Counted from the stretch's first letter, positions 1 to 5,484 are shown. The stretch: DNA of 5,884 nt from an uncultured Pseudomonadota bacterium (GCA_903918705.1 CAIXFP010000619.1:1-5884), one strand, 5' to 3'. Translations and numbers: made by a program. Notes: generated from the sequence alone by a model not told the origin.

Positions 1-181
1 CACTCATGCGGCCTCACGGAGCCAAACGAGCGGTCAACTGAGGAATCAAGGATCATCCTGGAAACCGGGGTTGCCAGGATGAAATGGCGCCTCAAACCAG
101 ACTGTTCCCGTGTTAACGCAGAATGTGCACGCCATATCCGCAGAAATCTGGGGAAATCAGGGGGAGGGTGTTAAAGATGGG
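1..181. other. Intergenic stretch at window edge, no gene supported
   Basis: No reading frame with coding character is visible on either strand. The stretch holds a hairpin at 54-81 (listed separately) and an imperfect 10-base tandem repeat, AAATCTGGGG then AAATCAGGGG, at 144-163. The minus strand here is the 3' flank of the TIR-domain gene. What lies beyond position 1 is unknown, so a gene partner downstream of the TIR gene cannot be excluded. Confidence 0.6.
54..81 (-). terminator. Hairpin downstream of the TIR gene, possible terminator
   Basis: CATCCTGG at 54-61 pairs perfectly with CCAGGATG at 74-81. Inside the 12-base loop, AAC at 62-65 can pair further with GTT at 70-73, giving an almost continuous stem. 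It lies about 100 bases past the TIR stop codon on the minus strand. No T-run follows on either strand, so it may be an RNA-stabilising stem or a processing site rather than a classical intrinsic terminator. A competing short palindrome, AGGAT-C-ATCCT at 49-59, shares one arm. Confidence 0.35.
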
Positions 182-754
182 CTAGGCACGCCGCAGTTGG
201 GTGAGCGCCAGGGAAAGAGGTTTCCAGAGACGGGTCAGCCAGTCTGAGTGGGTATCCGAGTCGATGCCCAGGGCGAGGTTCAAGTTATCCAGCAATTGCC
301 TGTACTGCATGGCCCATAGCGCTTCATCGCGGGGAAACGACAAGGCGGCGAGCCTGGGCAGTTCCTTCAGGTCCTTGGGCAGGGAGGATCGGCTCGGCAT
401 GGACGCACCGTCCAGCAATACAGGTATCAGCATGGGCGCCTCCCACCCGCCGGCGCCATGGCGGGTCAGGGCCAGAGCGATCCAGCGGCGCAATGGGTCG
501 GCCCCCCGAATTTCGTGAAGGCGTTCCTGGTTGTCATGGGATGCCCAGTTCGGCCCGATCAGGATCAGAACGGCGCGTGCCTCGATCATGGCATGCAGGC
601 CCTCCTTGCACAGCACCTTGCCTTCCTCCGACTGATGGGAACCATAGTGCAGGGTGCTTGCGCCATAAGAATTACGTAGATTTTGCAGCAGCATGCCGGC
701 ATGCCGTACAGCGTCACCACGCCGGTGGCAAATGAATATTTTCCTGGATGTCAT
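182..754 (-). CDS. Small stand-alone TIR-domain protein, probable non-catalytic variant
   Basis: This encodes 190 residues from the ATG at 754. A TIR domain fills roughly residues 4-160. It starts with strand A and the box-1-like KIFICHRRGD (5-14), has a LILIGPNW strand (64-71), and then DPLRRWIALAL (86-96) followed by MLIPVLLDGASMP (108-120), the usual IPVLxDGAxMP segment. A short C-terminal tail of about 30 residues with a Trp-rich helix follows; there is no membrane segment or second domain. In related bacterial TIR proteins the segment before IPV reads D-x-V-R-x-E-I-x-x-A-L, where the Glu is the NADase catalytic residue. Here it is Trp91. The aspartate-containing BB-loop motif is also absent (TLHYGS at 34-39). 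By family knowledge, TIR domains either cleave NAD or mediate protein contacts; I infer the latter or loss of function. The start at 754 is chosen because AGGAGG (768-763) sits 8 bases upstream. The GTG at 763 lies inside that site. The TIR assignment is firm; the role is unknown, and antiphage signalling is only a guess. Confidence 0.8.
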   Translation of the reverse strand: MTSRKIFICHRRGDAVRHAGMLLQNLRNSYGASTLHYGSHQSEEGKVLCKEGLHAMIEARAVLILIGPNWASHDNQERLHEIRGADPLRRWIALALTRHGAGGWEAPMLIPVLLDGASMPSRSSLPKDLKELPRLAALSFPRDEALWAMQYRQLLDNLNLALGIDSDTHSDWLTRLWKPLSLALTQLRRA

Positions 755-762
755 GTTATTCA

Positions 763-768
763 CCTCCT
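763..768 (-). promoter_or_regulatory. Strong ribosome binding site that fixes the TIR gene start
   Basis: The minus strand reads AGGAGG here, a consensus Shine-Dalgarno sequence 8 bases from the ATG at 754. The in-frame GTG that would add three residues uses the last G of this site, so it cannot be the start served by it. Confidence 0.8.
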
Positions 769-834
769 CATCCGCATTTCTAAGCCCGATCTCGCTGCAT
801 GGCGTGGTCGTGACAATCGGTTCATGGTTACCCG

Positions 835-861
835 ATTCTAGGGTGTTGTCAGACGAGTCTG
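835..861 (-). promoter_or_regulatory. Candidate promoter and operator of the TIR gene
   Basis: The minus strand carries TAGAAT (840-835), a 5-of-6 match to a sigma-70 -10 box, about 80 bases upstream of the TIR start. No good -35 hexamer lies at 16-18 bases. That region is instead occupied by an inverted repeat, CAGAC-GA-GTCTG (850-861), the kind of site an activator or repressor would bind. A second repeat, AATCGG at 815-820 and CCGATT at 832-837, overlaps the -10 box. This suggests regulated expression, but is only pattern matching. Confidence 0.35.
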
Positions 862-928
862 CCAGCCCTTATGTGAAAAAAGTTGCAAGGATTCGTTCCG
901 AGCCGGTCGCTGCAAGCCTGTTACAGTT

Positions 929-1876
929 TCAGCGCAGCAGCGCGATCCACCCCGGCAGCGTCAGCAGAAACGTGAGGCTGGTCCAACTCGCGGTCAAGGC
1001 CGCCGCGCGCACATCGAGGTGGAAACGGTCGGCAAATGAGGCGGCCATGAGCATGGTGGGCATGGCGGTTTCCAGAATGGCGCCGGCCTGGGCCGGACGC
1101 AGAGATCCGAAGCCGGCACGGGCCAGCCCGTAGACCAGCAGAGGAGCAAGCAGCAGCTTCACGGCAACGGCTGCCAGCACCGGACGACTCGGCCTGAGAT
1201 CGCGCCAGGGAATGGACAGGCCGAGGTTGAACATCATAATGGGAATGGTGGCCTGGCCCATGAATTTTGCGGCCTTGATCAGGGGGGCCATCTCGGCGCC
1301 GGTCAGGTTGACTGCGAAACCAAGTACGAAGCCCCAGATCGGCGGCAGGGTCAGCACGGTGCGGAACAGACTATGACCATGGCCACCTTCATGCCCCAGC
1401 CGGGTGGCGATCCAGACTCCGAAGGTCCAGACCAGGGGGGTGGAGGCGAGCACATCTGCGAAAGCGGCATAACTGCCCCCGCTGTCGCCGTAGAGAAAAG
1501 TCAAAGTCGGATAGCCCATGAACAGCACATTGCCGAAAGTGCCGGCAAGCAGGATGGCGGCGCGGGTCTCGCGTTTGAGCCCGCGCCCCATGCTGGTGTG
1601 CCAGAGCAGCGGGTAGAGCAGGGCAAAACTGATGGCTATGCCGGTGATGGTGAGCAGCGGAATGGTGAGCAGTTCGTGGCTGATGCGTGCCTGCGCGGAG
1701 AGGGCGAACAACAGTGGCGGCGCAAACACGTCGATGACCAGGCGGTTGAGGTTGACCCTGAGCGCCTCGGCGGGAAATTGCGGGCGGAAGCGCACCCAGG
1801 CACCGCCGGCGGCCACCAGCAGGGCGATGGGTAACCAGACTTGCAGGAGAAGTTGCAGGAGGAAGGCGGATGTCAT
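929..1876 (-). CDS. AEC-family (auxin efflux carrier) transporter
   Basis: The 315-residue protein is a usual length for bacterial AEC permeases and has about ten hydrophobic segments (approx. 5-28, 47-62, 72-92, 106-128, 137-158, 174-192, 206-224, 233-253, 262-283, 293-313). Family landmarks are NRLVIDVFAPPLLF (44-57), GTFGNVLFMGYPTL (112-125, with the conserved Asn116 and the Pro of a broken helix), MGQATIPIMMFNLGLSI (206-222) and ETAMPTMLMAASFADRF (269-285). These two broken-helix regions form the substrate crossover in the fold. Characterised bacterial relatives move dicarboxylates such as malate or malonate; the substrate here cannot be read from sequence. It is expected in the inner membrane. 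The ATG at 1876 has only a weak GGGCTGG ahead of it, and its first bases overlap the stop of a doubtful 59-codon ORF (ATGA), so translation may be coupled. No transcription terminator is evident downstream; a T6 run near 880 has no convincing stem. Confidence 0.88.
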   Translation of the reverse strand: MTSAFLLQLLLQVWLPIALLVAAGGAWVRFRPQFPAEALRVNLNRLVIDVFAPPLLFALSAQARISHELLTIPLLTITGIAISFALLYPLLWHTSMGRGLKRETRAAILLAGTFGNVLFMGYPTLTFLYGDSGGSYAAFADVLASTPLVWTFGVWIATRLGHEGGHGHSLFRTVLTLPPIWGFVLGFAVNLTGAEMAPLIKAAKFMGQATIPIMMFNLGLSIPWRDLRPSRPVLAAVAVKLLLAPLLVYGLARAGFGSLRPAQAGAILETAMPTMLMAASFADRFHLDVRAAALTASWTSLTFLLTLPGWIALLR

Positions 1877-2052
1877 GTAACCAGCCCGGCGAAACCTGCC
1901 CGTCCTCCGTAATGCAACCCTTGAACGCGAATCGTAATGTGTCCGGCGCCGATTTCCGACGCCAGGTTATTCAGATTCCGTGCCGGAACTCCACACGTCT
2001 CCAGCTCTTGTGTTCGACTACCGCTCGTTCGGAGAAGAAGTGGTGTGCGCAT
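1873..2052 (-). CDS. Doubtful 59-codon ORF upstream of and overlapping the AEC transporter
   Basis: From the ATG at 2052 the frame runs 59 codons and ends in a TGA that overlaps the transporter's ATG (ATGA). GAGG lies 5 bases ahead of the ATG, and a TAGAAT box at 2086-2081 would place transcription start about 20 bases upstream. This layout fits a leader peptide or small gene translationally coupled to the transporter. Against it, the peptide is Arg/Gly/Thr-rich, matches no family I know and has no signal or membrane segment. The frame also stays open well upstream, into the neighbouring gene, which suggests chance openness. Treat as a hypothesis. Confidence 0.18.
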   Translation of the reverse strand: MRTPLLLRTSGSRTQELETCGVPARNLNNLASEIGAGHITIRVQGLHYGGRAGFAGLVT

Positions 2053-2073
2053 TACAGCCTCACTTTCATCGTA

Positions 2074-2124
2074 CCGCCTGATTCTACTTTGTCGGATTGC
2101 CGCCCAGCCTCTGGAATCAGGCGG
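2074..2124. repeat. Perfect 11-base inverted repeat at the HDOD gene end
   Basis: CCGCCTGATTC (2074-2084) is repeated in exact inverse as GAATCAGGCGG (2114-2124), separated by 29 bases. One arm contains the stop codon of the HDOD gene (2117-2119); the other overlaps the TAGAAT box that may drive the transporter. As minus-strand RNA it would form a stable stem with a large loop. No U-run follows, so it is not a textbook terminator; it could protect the 3' end, act as an operator, or be a remnant of a mobile element. Confidence 0.6.
2081..2086 (-). promoter_or_regulatory. Candidate -10 box for the AEC transporter
   Basis: TAGAAT on the minus strand, preceded by CCGACAAAG and followed by CAGG. 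It resembles the box before the TIR gene (TGACAACACCC then TAGAATCGGG). There is no clear -35 hexamer at 16-18 bases. If used, it gives either a leader of about 200 bases for the transporter or a short leader for the 59-codon ORF. Confidence 0.3.
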
Positions 2125-2968
2125 CTGTAGGCATAAGCAATGTCGCGGCAAGCAGCAAGGCTTCCCTTTCTTCCTCGGTGAGCAGGGGCAATCCCTGAAC
2201 CACCGTGGCAAGCGGCGCGTGGGTGAGTCGTCCGGCGGCGACGATGTCGTGGGGCAAGGCGGGATCGCCAGCGCCGTAGCTCAGGTGGCGGCCGGCATTC
2301 ACCGCAAGGCGGGCGATGTGGGCACGCATACCTTCGTCGCCGCGGATGAGTTGCTTCAGCAGTTGCGGCAGGCCGCCGCGCTCTATGAGTTCCAGGGAAA
2401 GGTCGCGGAAGGTGAAGCCACAGGCCTGGCGTTGCGCCAGGTCACTACGGACGGCGCAACCGGCATGGAGTTCGTCCAGGGCTTTCTGAGGCAGTTCCGG
2501 AACGAAGGCCCATAGTTCGATCTCACCGGCATCCGCGAGCAGGGCGGCCAGGGCCAATTCGCCTTGGTCCAGGTCGTGGTGCAGCGAACCCCAGGCGAAG
2601 GCGATACGGGCTGCGAGGGAGGCACGGCGTTCGATGTCCAGGAAGCCCTGGTTGCCGCCGGCCACTTCCGGCGCGTCACGAACCTGCCGCTTGAACTGTT
2701 CCGTGCCCAGAGCCAGCAAAATGCCCAGCGGCGTGGTGATGTCGTGGGCCAGGCGGCGCGGCAGACGGCGATTGGCGTCGCGCAGCAACCGCAGCGCCAG
2801 CAAAGGGTCGTCCAGCAACAAGGCGGCGTACTCGTGGCCGGAGCGGTTTTCTTCACCTTCTTCTTCCATCCGCACCAGCGCGGTCTTGGTCGCTGCCTTG
2901 ATCGGCAGATCCTTGTACTCCAGCCAGGCCGCCCATTGCGGCGCGCCCCACCAGTCATGTCCAGGCAT
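2117..2968 (-). CDS. HDOD-domain protein with degenerate HD dyad
   Basis: The 283-residue soluble protein has an HDOD pattern across approx. 45-225. LLLDDPLLALRLLRDAN (50-66) matches the family's D-P-x-L-x-x-x-x-L-x-x-A-N, followed by ITTPLGILLALGTEQFKRQV (77-96), the usual I-x-x-x-x-A-x-x-x-L-G-x-x-x. LAALLADAGEIELWAFVPEL (140-159) corresponds to the AGLLHDIGxLxL segment, and LIERGGLPQLLKQLI (194-208) to the WGLPxxLxxAI helix. The C-terminal 60 residues form further helices. At the HD site the His is Ala145 while Asp146 remains, and the following Gly-Lys is Gly-Glu, so phosphohydrolase activity is unlikely. This is common in HDOD proteins, which act as signalling or output modules. The N-terminal 40 residues are unassigned. 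The ATG at 2968 is supported by GGAG 6 bases upstream. The gene stands alone between the tolC end and the transporter, and its target is unknown. Confidence 0.75.
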   Translation of the reverse strand: MPGHDWWGAPQWAAWLEYKDLPIKAATKTALVRMEEEGEENRSGHEYAALLLDDPLLALRLLRDANRRLPRRLAHDITTPLGILLALGTEQFKRQVRDAPEVAGGNQGFLDIERRASLAARIAFAWGSLHHDLDQGELALAALLADAGEIELWAFVPELPQKALDELHAGCAVRSDLAQRQACGFTFRDLSLELIERGGLPQLLKQLIRGDEGMRAHIARLAVNAGRHLSYGAGDPALPHDIVAAGRLTHAPLATVVQGLPLLTEEEREALLLAATLLMPTAA

Positions 2969-2974
2969 TGCGTT

Positions 2975-3005
2975 CTCCGGATAAAAAGGTGTCCGCTCCG
3001 GATAA
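2975..3005 (-). promoter_or_regulatory. Direct repeat in the HDOD gene leader
   Basis: The ten bases CTCCGGATAA occur at 2975-2984 and again at 2996-3005, exactly 21 bases apart, or two helical turns. On the minus strand each copy reads TTATCCGGAG. The copy nearest the gene includes the GGAG ribosome binding site, so a protein or RNA bound to the pair could control translation or transcription. Whether the repeat is functional is unproven. Confidence 0.4.
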
Positions 3006-3091
3006 CGAACAATTCTGGAATTTCTTTAGTATTCAGATGTTTGGCGATGCGGCGAAGAACCTCGGCAAGGGCTGTTCTCGTTGCACCGGAG

Positions 3092-3133
3092 CACCGGAAC
3101 CTGAAAAGCGCTTTCAGGCGGGCTTTTCCGGTG
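3092..3133 (-). terminator. Nested hairpins after tolC, probable terminator
   Basis: The outer arms CACCGGAA (3092-3099) and TTCCGGTG (3126-3133) pair perfectly. Inside, CCTGAAA (3100-3106) pairs with TTTCAGG (3112-3118). An alternative fold on the minus strand is AAAAGC-CC-GC, loop CTGAAA, GCGCTTTT (3127-3104), a short stem with a CC bulge ending in four T's. It begins 12 bases after the tolC stop codon. CACCGGA is also present twice in tandem (3084-3090, 3092-3098). The position supports transcription termination of the pcm-like / rhodanese / tolC operon. Confidence 0.55.
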
Positions 3134-3144
3134 GTTCACTCGGA

Positions 3145-4455
3145 TCACTGCCCCGTCCGCAGCATGCCGTCGAGGCCCTTCAAGTCTGCATCCGTGAGCG
3201 CGCCCGCGGCGGCCTTCAAGGTGAGCCCGGCAATCAGCGCCTGGTAGCGGGCCGTGGCCAGATCCTTGCGGGTGGAGTAGACCTGTTGTTCGGCGTTGAG
3301 CACGTCGACGCGGGTACGCACGCCGACTTCCAGGCCCAGTTTGGTGGATCTGAGCTGGGCATCGGTGGACACCAACGCCTGCTCCAGCGCCTGGGCCTGG
3401 GCTCCGCCGGAGTTCACTCCGAGATAGGCTTGGCGGGCATCCAATGTGGCTTGGCGACGGGCGTTGTCCAGGTCGTAGCGGGCTTTTTCGAGGTTTGCGG
3501 AAGCTTCCCGCACGTGGGAACTGATACTGCCACCCTGATACAGCGGCAGGGTGAATTCCAGACCGATGCTGCCGGTCCTGCTGTTCACGCCGGTCAGCGA
3601 GGACATGGCCTGGTCGCGGTTGTCGCTGTAGTTGGCTTTTAAATCCAGGGTGGGCAGATGTACCCCCTTCTGTTTGTCCACCTCGCGCCGGGCGATTTCC
3701 AGTGCGAAGCGGCCCAGAGCCACGGCAAGGCTATTGGATTCGGCCCGATCGACCCATGCATCCATGTTGTTGGGCACGGGCTGGGGCAACCGGACTTTCT
3801 CATCGAGTACGGCAAGGGGAGGCGCTTCCCGGCCGATGATTTTCTCCAGGGAACGGCGCTTCACTTCGATATCGTTGAGCGCGACGATTTCCTGGGCGGA
3901 GGTGAGGTCGTAGCGTGCCTGGGCTTCGTCCGTGTCGGTGATGGTGGCCGCGCCCACCTCAAAGCTTTTACGTGCCTGGGCCAGTTGTTCGGCGTAGGCC
4001 TGCTTTTGAGCGCGCACCGTGGCGAGCACGTCCTGGGCCTGGAGCACGTCAAAGTAGGCTTTGGCGACGCGCAGGCGCAGATCCTGTTCCGCCGCCTTCA
4101 GGGTCAGTTCCGCCTGTAGTACTTGCAGCCTGGCCTGTTCGTAGGCCTCCATGTTTTGCATGCGGTAGACAGGTTGGGTCAGCGACAGGCTGTAGCCGTA
4201 AGGGTTCGAGGAATTGGAGAACCCAGGAATGCTGGAGTCGGTTTTGTTGTGATAAGCGCTGGCTCCCAGGCTCACCGTCGGCAGCAGCAGTGACTTGCCC
4301 TGGGGCAGTTTTTCAAGGCTGGCCCGATAAGTCTCCACGGCTGCGGCGTAGGCTGCGTCGTTGTCGTGGGCGAGTTGGTAGATTTCACTCAGATTGGCGC
4401 CCCATCCAGCCTGGGCGAGGCAGGCCAGAACGGCGGCTAATAGGGGCAGACGCAT
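3145..4455 (-). CDS. tolC: TolC-family outer-membrane channel protein
   Basis: This encodes 436 residues from the ATG at 4455, close to E. coli TolC-like lengths. It has a signal peptide (MRLPLLAAVLACLAQA, likely cleavage after AQA at 16), then LSEIYQLAHDND (22-33), the conserved start of this family. It carries two repeats of the outer-membrane efflux fold: LLLPTVSLGASAY (56-68) and YGYSLSLTQPVYR (86-98) in the first, and LEFTLPLYQGG and VGVRTRVDVLNAEQQVY in the second. Long Ala/Gln/Arg-rich helical stretches between them form the periplasmic barrel. TolC trimers dock onto type I secretion or RND/MFS efflux pumps and give an exit through the outer membrane; no inner-membrane partner is in this window. 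A Cys at residue 12 sits in VLAC, which resembles a lipobox, but the hydrophobic stretch before it is short, so lipidation is unlikely. An in-frame TTG at 4470 overlaps the rhodanese stop (TTGA) and would add five residues; neither start has a Shine-Dalgarno site, which points to coupled translation. Confidence 0.9.
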   Translation of the reverse strand: MRLPLLAAVLACLAQAGWGANLSEIYQLAHDNDAAYAAAVETYRASLEKLPQGKSLLLPTVSLGASAYHNKTDSSIPGFSNSSNPYGYSLSLTQPVYRMQNMEAYEQARLQVLQAELTLKAAEQDLRLRVAKAYFDVLQAQDVLATVRAQKQAYAEQLAQARKSFEVGAATITDTDEAQARYDLTSAQEIVALNDIEVKRRSLEKIIGREAPPLAVLDEKVRLPQPVPNNMDAWVDRAESNSLAVALGRFALEIARREVDKQKGVHLPTLDLKANYSDNRDQAMSSLTGVNSRTGSIGLEFTLPLYQGGSISSHVREASANLEKARYDLDNARRQATLDARQAYLGVNSGGAQAQALEQALVSTDAQLRSTKLGLEVGVRTRVDVLNAEQQVYSTRKDLATARYQALIAGLTLKAAAGALTDADLKGLDGMLRTGQ

Positions 4456-4466
4456 GGCGGGACGAC

Positions 4467-4790
4467 TCAATAGGTGGGCATGGCGCGATCGACTTCCCTG
4501 GCCCAGGCGGCGACGCCCCCGGACAGGTTGATCACATTGCTGAAGCCATGGGCTTCCAAAAAACGGGCGACATGGAAGCTGCGCACGCCATGATGGCAGA
4601 TCACCACGGTTTCACGGGCCGGGTCGAGCTCACCCAGGCGCGCCTGCAAGGTACTCATGGGCAGCAAGGTGGCGCCGTCAAGATGGCAACGGTCGTATTC
4701 CCAGCCCTCGCGCACGTCCAGGAGCAGGGGTTTGGGACGCGCTGCGTCGTCCAGCCAGGCCTTGAGCTCGATGGGTTGGAGTTGCTGCAT
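4467..4790 (-). CDS. Single-domain rhodanese-like sulfurtransferase
   Basis: The 107-residue protein is one rhodanese domain of GlpE size. It shows LLLDVREGWEYDRCHLDGATLLPM (22-45), the typical L-D-V-R-E and G-H-x-x-G-A region, then the active-site loop CHHGVRS (65-71) with Cys65 as the persulfide-carrying residue, and GFSNVINLSGGVAAW (82-96), the conserved G-G-x-x-A-W helix. There is no signal peptide, so it is probably cytoplasmic. Rhodaneses pass sulfane sulfur to thiol acceptors; the physiological donor and acceptor are not visible. It starts two bases after the methyltransferase stop (TGATCATG) and ends within a few bases of tolC, so the three are surely co-transcribed. It has no ribosome binding site of its own, which suggests translational coupling. 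An additional Cys35 outside the loop is present. Confidence 0.9.
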   Translation of the reverse strand: MQQLQPIELKAWLDDAARPKPLLLDVREGWEYDRCHLDGATLLPMSTLQARLGELDPARETVVICHHGVRSFHVARFLEAHGFSNVINLSGGVAAWAREVDRAMPTY

Positions 4791-4792
4791 GA

Positions 4793-5446
4793 TCAGAAAA
4801 CGAAACGTTCCGGTTCGACGGCGTTGAGCAAGACCTTGGACACGGTTTCAAACAGCACGTCGGTTCGCCAGACACCGCTCGCGGTGGCGGTGACCAGGCG
4901 GGCGGACATGGCCGGACCCTCGCCTACCAGAGCGAACAGGCGTCCGCCAGGGTTGAGGCGCCGCAGATAGGCTTCCGGCAGCAAGGGCACGGAGCCGGTG
5001 AGGACGATCACGTCGAAGTTGCCGTCGCCGGGCCAGTCACGGGCGCCGTCGCCCTGACGGGTCTGGACGTTGGCAAGTCCGTGGGCGTGGAATTTCCTTT
5101 CTGCTTCATCGCGCAAGTCGGCGTGTATCTCCACAGTGACGACCAGGGCCGCCTGGTGGGCCAGGAGGGCGGTGAAGTAGCCGCTGCCGGTGCCGATTTC
5201 CAGGACGCGGTCAGTGGCCTTGACCTGGAGGGACTGCAGGGCGCGCGCCTCGATGACGGGAGCCCACATGGCTTCTCCGTGGCCCAGAGGGATGGCCATA
5301 TCGACGAAGGCCAGGGACTGATAAACGGCGGGGACGTAATCTTCCCGCTTCACCATGTGCAGCAGATCGAGCACCTTCGGGTCCAGCACCTCCCAGGGGC
5401 GGATCTGCTGTTCGATCATGTTGAAGCGTGCCTGTTCGTAGTCCAT
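4793..5446 (-). CDS. Divergent protein-L-isoaspartate O-methyltransferase-like enzyme
   Basis: This encodes 217 residues from the ATG at 5446. A class I AdoMet-dependent methyltransferase fold is shown by motif I VLEIGTGSGY (81-90), the acidic residue of VTVEI (Glu106, ribose contact), GDGARDWP (133-140), FDVIVLTGSVP (144-154) and LNPGGRLFALVG (164-175). The N-terminal ARFNMIEQQIRPWEVLDPKVL (6-26) and REDYVP (34-39) are the usual Pcm lead-in. Classical Pcm repairs isoaspartyl damage and carries a T-I-S-Q-P motif near the substrate. Here the segment reads DMAIPLGHGEAMWAP (49-63), so the substrate may differ. The ATG at 5446 is preferred over the one at 5458, because GGAG stands 6 bases before it and nothing suitable precedes the other; homologues I recall also begin MD-x-E-x-A-R-F. 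It is first of a three-gene operon with the rhodanese and tolC. Confidence 0.85.
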   Translation of the reverse strand: MDYEQARFNMIEQQIRPWEVLDPKVLDLLHMVKREDYVPAVYQSLAFVDMAIPLGHGEAMWAPVIEARALQSLQVKATDRVLEIGTGSGYFTALLAHQAALVVTVEIHADLRDEAERKFHAHGLANVQTRQGDGARDWPGDGNFDVIVLTGSVPLLPEAYLRRLNPGGRLFALVGEGPAMSARLVTATASGVWRTDVLFETVSKVLLNAVEPERFVF

Positions 5447-5452
5447 CGAAGG

Positions 5453-5456
5453 CTCC
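5453..5456 (-). promoter_or_regulatory. Ribosome binding site deciding the methyltransferase start
   Basis: GGAG on the minus strand, 6 bases upstream of the ATG at 5446. It lies inside the first codons of the longer alternative frame that begins at 5458, so the two starts exclude each other. Confidence 0.6.
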
Positions 5457-5484
5457 ATGCGTGTCAGTCAATTGAACCCGGGCG

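Noticed and set aside
144..163. Imperfect tandem repeat of 10 bases
   Set aside because: Two copies with a mismatch in a G-rich stretch; chance or slippage is enough to explain it.
755..763. GTG start adding three residues to the TIR protein
   Set aside because: The GTG shares its first base with the AGGAGG ribosome binding site, which is ideally placed for the ATG at 754.
1373..1834. 153-codon plus-strand frame within the AEC gene
   Set aside because: It is antisense to strongly supported membrane segments; the Gly/Glu/Gln-rich peptide is what complemented hydrophobic codons give.
1877..2116. tRNA or small RNA gene in the 240-base gap
   Set aside because: No T-arm, anticodon stem or acceptor stem could be assembled on either strand; only isolated short stems such as TTCCG-TGC-CGGAA at 1976-1988 are seen.
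1937..2515. 192-codon plus-strand frame over the intergenic gap and HDOD gene end
   Set aside because: It is mostly antisense to the HDOD domain and has no recognisable domain or credible start signal.
2564..3247. 227-codon plus-strand frame
   Set aside because: It is antisense to the HDOD gene and runs through the intergenic hairpin region into tolC. Low-complexity Gln/Arg/Val content and no ribosome binding site.
4456..4470. TTG start for tolC
   Set aside because: Possible through coupling with the rhodanese stop, but the ATG at 4455 already gives a proper signal peptide. Kept as an alternative only.
3972..4970. 332-codon plus-strand frame
   Set aside because: It lies antisense across the tolC start, the whole rhodanese and the methyltransferase end, crossing gene borders. 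Its peptide is Arg/Gly/Pro-rich with no family pattern. It is a shadow of GC-rich codon use.
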